From NCBI RefSeq assembly GCF_005889725.1, contig NZ_VCKX01000113.1, forward strand, positions 1 through 35,349: a stretch of 35,349 bases of DNA. The letters are read 5' to 3'. The translations under genes were made by a program, and so were the position numbers. The DNA comes from Nonomuraea zeae (lineage in GTDB: Bacteria; Actinomycetota; Actinomycetes; Streptosporangiales; Streptosporangiaceae). The notes beneath the pieces were generated by a model. It was not told the DNA's origin and did not search any database. It was given only the letters and a program-made list of their open reading frames with translations. This document shows, in pieces, positions 27,990 through 35,349 of the stretch. Position 1 is the first letter of the stretch, and each line of letters starts with the position of its first letter.

Positions 27990-28011
27990 GGCATGTGTCC
28001 TGACACGTGCC
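27990..28011. promoter_or_regulatory. 10-bp inverted repeat upstream of the RDD gene
   Basis: GGCATGTGTC and GACACGTGCC pair at ten positions (one G-T) around CT, 29 bases before the GTG of the YGQ-rich RDD protein. It could be an operator or the terminator of the acetyltransferase gene. Confidence 0.45.
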
Positions 28012-28039
28012 ACATGCGCACTCGAAGCGAGGTGACACG

Positions 28040-29515
28040 GTGAGCACCGGACAGCCGCCGTATCCACAGGACGAATCCGGCGAGAACTCTGCGCCTGGCA
28101 CTCCGGATTACGGGCAGCAGAACGCGGGCCGCCGCCCTGGCGAGCCCGACCCCGACGTGACTGTGGTCGGCTACCGGGCGGACGATGCCTACGGGCAACA
28201 GGCCCCCCAATACGGTCAGCAGGGCTATGGCCAGCAGCAGCCTCAGTACGGGCAGCAGCAGTACGGCCAGCAGCCCCAGCACGGCCAGCAGCCCCAATAC
28301 GGGCAGCAGCAGCAATACGGTCAGCAACCGCAGTACGGGCAGCAGTCCCAGCCCGACTACGGACAACAGCAATACGGGCAGCAGCCGCAGTCCCAGCCGG
28401 ACTACGGACAACAGCAATATGGCCAGCAGCCGCAGTCGGGCCAGCAGGGCTACGGGCAGGCCCAGTACGGCCAGCAGCAGCAGTCCCAGCCCGGCTACGG
28501 TCAGCAGGACTACGGCCAGCAGCCCCAGTCCCAGCCTGGCTACGGCCAGCAGCAGGACTACGGGCAGCAGGGCTATGGCCAGCAGCAGGGTTACGGCCAG
28601 CAGCCTCAGTCGGGCCAGCAGGGCTACGCCCAGCCCGGCTACGGCCAGCAGCAGGCCTCCGGCCAGCAGTACGGCCAGCAGCCGCAGTCCCAGCCGGACT
28701 ACGGTCAGCAGCAGTACGGCCAGCAGCCCCAGTCCCAGCCTGGCTACGGTCAGCAGCCGCAGTCCCAGCCTGGCTACGGCCAGCAGCAGGACTACGGGCA
28801 GCAGGGCTATGGTCAGCAGCAGGGTTATGGCCAGCAGCCCCAGCAGGGGCAGCAGGGCTACGCCCAGCCCGGCTACGGCCAGCAGTACGGCGACCAGCAG
28901 TACGGCCAGGCGGCCTACGGGCAGCCGCAGCAACAGCAGCCGTACGGCCAGCCCGGCTACGGGCAGCCCTACGGCCAGCCGGTCGGCGTGCAGCCGCCCG
29001 GCGCGCCGGCGCCGCTGGCGGAGTGGTGGCAGCGGCTGGTGGCCAGGATCATCGACTTCGTCATCCTGTTCATCGTGAACGTCGTCGTCGGTCTCATCCT
29101 CGTCGCCGTGCTCGCCGCCAGTTATTCCTCGATCGACGGCAGCAGCAGCGGATTCCTCTCGCTGACGCTGGTGGGGATCCTGACGTCCGTCGTGGTGACA
29201 GCGCTCTGGGTCGCCTACGACTTCTTCCTGCTGAAGGCGACCGGCCAGACCGTCGGCAAGATGGTCATGGGCATCAAGGTCGTCCCGGTGGGTCAGGGCA
29301 TGCCTCCGAAGGGCCTGCCGACCGACCTGGCGCTCAAGCGCGCCGGGGTCACCTGGGGCGGCTGGGTGCTCAACGCCATCCCGCTGGGCTTCCTCAGCTC
29401 GCTGCTGGCCTACGCGGCCGTCGGCGTGAACGGGGCCTCGCAGCTCTGGGACAAGCCGCTGCAGCAGACGTTCGCGGACAAGTTCGCGAACACCGTGGTG
29501 GTGAAGATCAAGTAG
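28040..29515 (+). CDS. RDD membrane protein with YGQ-rich prion-like domain
   Basis: A 491-residue protein in two parts. Residues about 45-310 are a low-complexity domain of Gln, Tyr, Gly, Pro and Ser, with about 35 YGQ tripeptides in units such as GYGQQ, DYGQQ and PQSQPGYGQQ. The rest, from EWWQRLVARIIDFVILFIV, is an RDD domain with three to four membrane helices. It includes YDFFLLKATGQTVGKMVMGIKVV and LKRAGVTWGG. RDD proteins are poorly understood; some aid ion or osmotic tolerance. The Tyr/Gln/Gly repeat resembles eukaryotic FUS-type domains that phase-separate. GTG 28040 follows GAGGTG. A second RDD gene follows. Confidence 0.88.
   Translation: MSTGQPPYPQDESGENSAPGTPDYGQQNAGRRPGEPDPDVTVVGYRADDAYGQQAPQYGQQGYGQQQPQYGQQQYGQQPQHGQQPQYGQQQQYGQQPQYGQQSQPDYGQQQYGQQPQSQPDYGQQQYGQQPQSGQQGYGQAQYGQQQQSQPGYGQQDYGQQPQSQPGYGQQQDYGQQGYGQQQGYGQQPQSGQQGYAQPGYGQQQASGQQYGQQPQSQPDYGQQQYGQQPQSQPGYGQQPQSQPGYGQQQDYGQQGYGQQQGYGQQPQQGQQGYAQPGYGQQYGDQQYGQAAYGQPQQQQPYGQPGYGQPYGQPVGVQPPGAPAPLAEWWQRLVARIIDFVILFIVNVVVGLILVAVLAASYSSIDGSSSGFLSLTLVGILTSVVVTALWVAYDFFLLKATGQTVGKMVMGIKVVPVGQGMPPKGLPTDLALKRAGVTWGGWVLNAIPLGFLSSLLAYAAVGVNGASQLWDKPLQQTFADKFANTVVVKIK
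28526..28885 (+). repeat. 126-bp duplication inside the YGQ domain
   Basis: 28526-28651 and 28760-28885 are near-identical, 234 bases (78 codons) apart, encoding blocks such as QSQPGYGQQQDYGQQGYGQQ. Differences are mostly synonymous (GGC/GGT, TAC/TAT), so the block was duplicated in frame. Part of the spacer is also repeated. Confidence 0.85.
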
Positions 29516-29530
29516 CCGAGCGCTACGCGT

Positions 29531-29565
29531 AAAACAGGGGCCGGCTTCCCGCCGGCCTCTGTTTT
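29531..29565 (+). terminator. Intrinsic terminator after the first RDD gene
   Basis: AAAACAGGGGCCGGC and GCCGGCCTCTGTTTT form a 15-bp stem (one G-U) ending in TTTT, 16 bases after the stop. The A-run and T-run make it active in either direction. Confidence 0.85.
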
Positions 29566-29639
29566 GTGTGTGCGGGGCGTACCAAAATAGGAGCACCTGC
29601 ACTCCCGATTGGGGTCGCCGATGACGCGAGGTGGGGGTT

Positions 29640-30125
29640 ATGGCCGCGATGCCGCCGCGAGCGGACCCTCCCGCGGAATGGTGGGAACGCCTCGCCGCCC
29701 GGCTGATTGAAGGTCTCGTCTTCGGGGTCTTCTATTACATTCTGTTCATAGCGCTGTGGGGCATCTTCCGGACTGTCGGGATGTCGGAGGCGTTGGGCGA
29801 GCGGCTGCCCGGGGTGCTCGCATGGCTGGCGGCGGGACTGGGTTATGCCGGTTACGACTGGCGGGCGCATTCGAGACACAGCCGAACGTTCGGCAAGGCG
29901 ATCATGAGGATTCGCCTGGCGCCTGGAGACGTTCCGTCACGGGCGCTGCTCAAACGGGCCCTGGTCTATCCGGGACCGGTCATGCTGATGGGGATTCCGG
30001 TCATCAATCTCCTGGCCGGAATGCTGCTGTTCGGAGTCGGGTTGCTCATCCTGATCGACAAGCCGCTCGAGCGCGGGCCGCACGACAGGCTGGCCGGAAC
30101 GCGTGTCGTTAAAGATCTTCGCTGA
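29640..30125 (+). CDS. Second RDD family membrane protein
   Basis: A 161-residue RDD protein without the repeat domain. It opens PPAEWWERLAARLIEGLVFGVFYYILFIALWGIF, closely parallel to the EWWQRLVARIIDF of the preceding gene, then has YDWRAHSRHSRTFGKAIMRIRLA and a third hydrophobic stretch (VMLMGIPVINLLAGMLLFGVGLLILI). The C-terminus GPHDRLAGTRVV is the usual RDD ending. The pair probably arose by duplication. A GAGG/GGGGG run precedes ATG 29640, and a strong terminator separates it from its neighbour, so it has its own promoter. Function unknown. Confidence 0.85.
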   Translation: MAAMPPRADPPAEWWERLAARLIEGLVFGVFYYILFIALWGIFRTVGMSEALGERLPGVLAWLAAGLGYAGYDWRAHSRHSRTFGKAIMRIRLAPGDVPSRALLKRALVYPGPVMLMGIPVINLLAGMLLFGVGLLILIDKPLERGPHDRLAGTRVVKDLR

Positions 30126-30147
30126 GCCTTGTGCACCTGCGCAGATG

Positions 30148-30169
30148 CCTTTTCGCAAAATTTTCGCTT
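30148..30169. promoter_or_regulatory. AT-rich patch upstream of the lsr2 locus
   Basis: CGCAAAATTTTCG, within an unusually AT-rich 22 bases for this DNA, lies 240 bases before the small membrane-protein gene that precedes lsr2. Lsr2 prefers AT-rich DNA, so this could be a site for its own control; that is inference. Confidence 0.3.
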
Positions 30170-30237
30170 GATCCGGTAAGGAGCCTGGAGAGACTGGCAT
30201 TAGGCTATGGGGCGTCCGGGTTGCCGGATGTTGGCGC

Positions 30238-30254
30238 CCCTGTGACACACAGGG
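30238..30254. promoter_or_regulatory. Operator-like palindrome with nearby -10
   Basis: CCCTGTG-ACA-CACAGGG is a perfect 7-bp dyad. TATGGT at 30269-30274 could be a -10, which would place the dyad over the -35 region of a promoter reading toward the small membrane protein and lsr2. The regulator is unknown. The 263-base gap 30126-30388 holds nothing else I can support. Confidence 0.4.
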
Positions 30255-30388
30255 CATCTGTGTGCCGCTATGGTCGGGTGCGGGTGGTTGCGCTCTTGCG
30301 CGTCATGAGGGGGCCTCGGGCTCCTGTCGGCCGCGCTGCATGCGCAAATGCGCCCCCGAAACCCCGCTAGCCGTGGAGCCGAGGACGA

Positions 30389-30535
30389 ATGGAAGCCGTA
30401 ACAGACGTATTGTCAGCGCTCATCCCCCCGCTCGTGGTCGCCGGAGCCTTCATCTTTGGCGTAGTGAAGTTGGTCCGCGCCGAGGGCGCTGGACGGCGTC
30501 CAAACCCGCAGGATCAGGCCGAGAAGCAAACCTGA
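30389..30535 (+). CDS. 48-residue single-pass membrane protein
   Basis: A short reading frame starting MEAVTDVLSALIPPLVVAGA, with one membrane helix (about residues 8-29, ending FIFGVVKLV) and a charged, hydrophilic tail (RAEGAGRRPNPQDQAEKQ). GAGGA precedes the ATG at 30389. It lies 104 bases upstream of lsr2 in the same direction. Codon use is less GC-biased than in neighbours (GTA, TTG, TCA), but the TM-plus-tail pattern argues for a real gene. Small membrane proteins at this locus seem conserved in related genomes as far as I recall. Function unknown. Confidence 0.62.
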   Translation: MEAVTDVLSALIPPLVVAGAFIFGVVKLVRAEGAGRRPNPQDQAEKQT

Positions 30536-30639
30536 TCAGCGAGTCAGCGAATCCCCGCTGCGCTGAATTGTCTCCGCGCCTTTCCGGGTATATGTTTGGG
30601 CAGGCGAATGAAACAATGCTCCGGGAAAGGATTGCGTAG

Positions 30640-30972
30640 ATGGCCAAGCAGATCCAGGAGATTCTCATCGATGACCTCGATGGGGGCGAGGCCAATGAGA
30701 CGGTCAGCTTCGCTATTGACGGCTCCTCCTATGAGATTGACCTCAGCGACCTTAACGCGAAGAAGCTGAGGGACGCGCTCACGCCTTTCGTGCAGCATGC
30801 GCGCAAGGCGGGTGCGGTGTCCGCGCGTCGTCGTGGTCGCGGCGGCAACCGCGCGATGAGCCGCGAGAAGAGCTCGGAGATCCGGCAGTGGGCCAAGGCT
30901 CACGGCCTGCCGGTCAGCGAGCGCGGCCGAATCGCCTCCACCGTCGTGGAGAAGTACGAAGCGGCTCACTGA
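30640..30972 (+). CDS. lsr2: Nucleoid-associated protein Lsr2
   Basis: Lsr2 is the actinobacterial H-NS counterpart: it bridges AT-rich DNA and silences horizontally acquired and specialised-metabolite genes. The 110-residue protein has the N-terminal oligomerisation domain (VSFAIDGSSYEIDLSDLNA and following helix, about residues 1-60) and a basic linker with RRRGRGG. The C-terminal DNA-binding domain (about 70-110) holds the minor-groove RGR hook at 95-97 in SERGRIAS. Length and motifs are standard. It stands in the conserved actinomycete position upstream of clpC, but 1.7 kb of non-coding DNA separates them here. Confidence 0.96.
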   Translation: MAKQIQEILIDDLDGGEANETVSFAIDGSSYEIDLSDLNAKKLRDALTPFVQHARKAGAVSARRRGRGGNRAMSREKSSEIRQWAKAHGLPVSERGRIASTVVEKYEAAH

Positions 30973-30990
30973 GAGGGCCATCACCTGACC

Positions 30991-31039
30991 ATGCGCTTAT
31001 GCCGTTCGCCTAGGACCCCGGCGGCCGCCATAAGCGCAT
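30991..31039 (+). terminator. Long-loop hairpin after lsr2
   Basis: ATGCGCTTATG and CATAAGCGCAT form a perfect 11-bp dyad around 27 bases, 18 bases after the lsr2 stop. It is probably the lsr2 terminator. The loop contains further GC-rich pairing potential. Confidence 0.6.
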
Positions 31040-31650
31040 GATCATTTGTTGGGCGTTCCAGAATGTGGGACGCTACGGACAATGATCTTCTGATCCCCCC
31101 ATATGTGGGCGTTTTGGGCTCGTCTTCCAGTCCGTCCCGGGGCTGTTTCACCGGCGAGGGCCCGCATATGTGAGTGTCCCGTTCCCGCGTCGCCGAATGC
31201 TCGTGTGCGGGACGGGGATACCTCATTCAACGTACGCTCCAGGTCTGCGCATGAACATGCGCCGGGCGTGCGGGTGCGCATCGTTTCGGCCGCCGGGGGT
31301 AGCGGTGGTTTAGCCAAGAGGCCGCGCGTCTAGCGGTTTTGGGCCCCGCTCGCCCATCCGGCGGCCCTGCCCATCCTCCGGCAGCTCGTTTCCACGGCCG
31401 CGGGCCCATCCCGCATGAGCGGGTTTTGCCCGGCACCGGCCCCGGCCGAGATCATGCTTAAGCGCGGTGACATCCATAGATCACCGTCAGGGGTTTACCC
31501 CACGGACGATTTTCCGATGGCCCGTTCCATGTCGCGGCGGGCAGACGGGTTATGCCGGGTGCCCATCTCTCCGAAGTCACGTTATGCCCGCCGCACACCC
31601 GCGCGCCGTCGCCGGTTATACGTGTTGCCGGCACCTTCACGAGACGGAAA
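31040..31650. other. Gene-free, hairpin-rich DNA
   Basis: No reading frame here has a ribosome site, family motif or plausible composition. Several dyads occur: CCCGTTCCCGC with GCGGGACGGG (about 31178-31217), GCGCATG-AA-CATGCGC (31247-31262) and CGGTGA with TCACCG (31465-31486). The density suggests untranslated RNA or relic DNA. Confidence 0.5.
31410..31427 (+). terminator. Small intrinsic terminator without an upstream gene
   Basis: CCCGC-ATGA-GCGGG followed by TTTT. No coding gene ends near it, so it could end a non-coding transcript from 31.04-31.41 kb. Confidence 0.5.
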
Positions 31651-31701
31651 CTTGCGGTCGCGGGGGATGGGCGCGGGGCGGGCATAACCCGCGACCGCGA
31701 G
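31651..31701. other. 14-bp stem-loop preceding the repeat arrays
   Basis: CTTGCGGTCGCGGG (31651-31664) and CCCGCGACCGCGAG (31688-31701) pair at 14 positions (one G-U) around 23 bases, immediately upstream of two tandem arrays. Confidence 0.6.
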
Positions 31702-31708
31702 CATGCGC

Positions 31709-31797
31709 CGCACAATGCCATGACCCCGGGCATGTTCGCGCAATGCCGTGTCCCTGGGGGATGTCCGCACAATGCCGGGCGCCCGGGAGTGCGTGAA
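31709..31797. repeat. Three tandem 28-29-bp units
   Basis: CAATGCC recurs at 31713, 31741 and 31770. The units share CGC(A/G)CAATGCC, then a CCC-GGG core and ATGT. The third copy is the most diverged. Confidence 0.65.
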
Positions 31798-31835
31798 GTG
31801 CGGGAAGCGGCGCGAGTGAGCACGACACCAACCAG

Positions 31836-31990
31836 GATGACCGTCATCTCAGATCGGTATGGGCCGCCATCTCGGATCGGTATGGGCCACCATCTCGGAT
31901 CGGTATGGACCGCCATCCGAACCGGTATGGGCGTCATCCAAGACCGGTATGGACCGCCATCCCAGACCGGTATGGGTGTCATCCAAGAGA
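31836..31990. repeat. Six dyad-symmetric 22-23-bp units
   Basis: CGGTATGG recurs at 31855, 31878, 31901, 31923, 31945 and 31968. Four units have the dyad ATGG-N4-CCAT and two have ATG-N5-CAT, separated by GATC- or ACC-containing linkers. A separate perfect dyad GATGAC-C-GTCATC (31836-31848) borders the array on the left. The layout resembles iterons or a multi-site binding array. No CRISPR-like unique spacers are present. The rest of the gap, to about 32440, shows nothing recognisable. Confidence 0.75.
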
Positions 31991-32454
31991 TGCGCGTTCG
32001 GCATCGGTGAGATGGCGCGGCCGGCATCGGAGAGGTACGCCTCCGACGGCCAAAGAGGCGCCTGCCATTCATGGTCGGCCGTCCAGTCCCGCCGGCCCGG
32101 CATTCGCGTCGCCGATGCGGCACGCGGCGGCGCGATGGCGGTCAAGGACGATTGGCCGGCGGGCGCGGAGGACGGCGTCCGGTAACCCGGCTGACCAGAC
32201 GGCGGATTACGCGCGGTGGGAGCGTGGCGGCGTGTGCCTCGTTGTGCTCAGGGCGTAGCGCGTGCGCTTGGCCAAGCATTGCATCGGGACATAGGATGAT
32301 TGCGTAACAGATACGGACGCGGCATCTGAGATGTGCGGGCGAGGGTGTGCCCCAACGCCGACTCGCTCCAAGCGTCCTGATGGCCGATCCGTGTTGATCT
32401 GCGTACGCCCGGGTGGCAATTTTTCAGCCGCTTCCGTGAAGCGTCTTAAACCTC

Positions 32455-32468
32455 GTTCGCTTGCGGCG
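32455..32468 (+). promoter_or_regulatory. Candidate ClgR box upstream of clpC
   Basis: GTTCGCTTGCGGCG fits the ClgR operator core CGC-N5-GCG. ClgR activates clp protease genes in actinobacteria. It lies 190 bases before clpC and just upstream of a promoter candidate, as an activator site should. Confidence 0.55.
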
Positions 32469-32472
32469 TATC

Positions 32473-32501
32473 GGGAACATGGCACCCCCGAACAGTAGTT
32501 G
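32473..32501 (+). promoter_or_regulatory. Candidate SigR/SigH-type promoter for clpC
   Basis: GGGAAC (32473-32478) and GTTG (32498-32501), 19 bases apart, resemble the GGAAT / GTT elements of the thiol-stress sigma factor SigR. This would give a leader of about 145 bases. The match is imperfect (C for T). Confidence 0.4.
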
Positions 32502-32651
32502 GATGGAGGGTGAACGCCCTGCTCTCGGGGAACGTCTCTGCTATAGAGCGTGTCAGCGGCAGTGGGCACGGTTCGCCGAGCCAGGGCTAGCATGCGGGAT
32601 GACGGGACCGGATTTACCGGCCTGACTGACCGCTCTGTGAGGAGCGACGAG

Positions 32652-35153
<2,502 letters not shown>

Positions 35154-35178
35154 CGGGCCCAACCGCCCAGGTTCGAGC

Positions 35179-35211
35179 AAAGCCCCCGCGTACACACCAC
35201 GCGGGGGCTTT
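35179..35211 (+). terminator. Terminator after clpC
   Basis: AAAGCCCCCGCGT and ACGCGGGGGCTTT form a perfect 13-bp stem with a 7-base loop, 26 bases after the stop. Confidence 0.88.
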
Positions 35212-35249
35212 CGCCTGTCCGGCCCCCGGTTCGCACCGTCCCGCGCACG

Positions 35250-35323
35250 CGAACGCTGGATAGGGTGGCGGTCCTGTGTGGGGCGGGCGAAGGCTGGATG
35301 GGGTGGTGGCCCTGTGTGGGGCG
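35250..35323. repeat. Two tandem 36-37-bp units at the contig end
   Basis: CGAACGCTGGATAGGGTGG... (35250) is repeated with a few changes from 35288, with a 38-base period and the shared end CTGTGTGGGGCG. The repeat adjoins the contig end and may be why assembly stopped. No gene is visible. Confidence 0.7.
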
Positions 35324-35349
35324 CTGTCTCGTATACACATCTCCGAGCC
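35324..35349. other. Nextera adapter at contig end
   Basis: CTGTCTCGTATACACATCT, continuing to the last base, matches the Nextera read-2 adapter complement at 25 of 26 positions. It is library sequence, and produces a false reverse-strand frame starting MCIRDS. Confidence 0.95.

Noticed and set aside
27965..29602. 545-codon reverse-strand frame, Leu/Val-rich, opposite the YGQ-rich gene
   Set aside because: It is the antisense of the CAG/TAC/GGC repeats, which necessarily gives Leu/Val/Ala runs; it has no ribosome site or family, and the plus-strand frame has a clear RDD domain.
31300..31360. Possible tRNA (GGTTTAGCCAAGAGG-like segment)
   Set aside because: No cloverleaf: acceptor and T-arm pairing could not be built.
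31709..31990. CRISPR array
   Set aside because: Units are contiguous degenerate repeats without unique spacers, and there are no cas genes.
31458..32123. Reverse-strand frame (and 31552-32010 on the plus strand) through the repeat arrays
   Set aside because: The 22-23-base period is not a multiple of three, so the peptide does not repeat; no ribosome site and odd composition.

Overview
The window is high-GC actinobacterial chromosome. GTG and TTG starts are common, many start and stop codons overlap (ATGA, GTGA, TTGA), and there is a chaplin, an Lsr2 nucleoid protein, a SAM-IV riboswitch and a c-di-AMP riboswitch. Gene content and order (tilS-hpt-ftsH-folate operon, nuoD2, panC-nadBC-coaX, lysS, lsr2, clpC) match the conserved core of filamentous actinomycetes such as Streptomyces and the Streptosporangiaceae. 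A Nonomuraea-like member of the latter is my best guess, by inference only. Both ends carry Nextera-type adapter sequence, so this is a whole draft contig, and the outermost 26-36 bases are not genomic.

Layout. 0.5-7.5 kb, plus strand: tilS, hpt, ftsH and a tightly coupled folate operon (folE, then folP, an NTF2-like protein, folB, folK and a DUF3180 membrane protein). 7.5-10 kb, minus strand: a coupled trio of a solitary NuoD paralogue, an acyltransferase-3 membrane enzyme and a 58-residue ribbon-helix-helix-like protein. 10-16 kb: a DoxX membrane protein; a SufS-like cysteine desulfurase behind a SAM-IV riboswitch; a TerC protein coupled to a cytochrome P450; an NDUFAF7/MidA-like methyltransferase; a short chaplin. 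16.3-22 kb, plus strand: a cofactor block with a DUF2520 dehydrogenase-like protein, panC, a DUF6624 protein, a NadB-NadC fusion and coaX, so pantothenate/CoA and NAD synthesis lie together. 22-30 kb: a secreted four-cysteine protein, lysS, a second P450, a small LuxR-type regulator, an NlpC/P60 hydrolase behind a c-di-AMP riboswitch, an ArgA-like acetyltransferase and two RDD membrane proteins, one with a long YGQ-rich prion-like N-terminus. 30-35.3 kb: a tiny membrane protein, lsr2, about 1.6 kb of gene-poor, hairpin-rich and repeat-rich DNA, then clpC.

Most genes are housekeeping. The points most worth a second look are: the NuoD paralogue, which has Trp where canonical subunits have the quinone-pocket Tyr, near a homologue of the enzyme that methylates NuoD-type subunits; the in-frame NadB-NadC fusion with a good internal start; the SAM-IV-controlled cysteine desulfurase; a P450 lacking the I-helix threonine; the FUS-like YGQ domain on an RDD protein; and the dyad-symmetric repeat array between lsr2 and clpC. 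Short tandem duplications recur in many intergenic gaps, twice copying the last codons of a gene.
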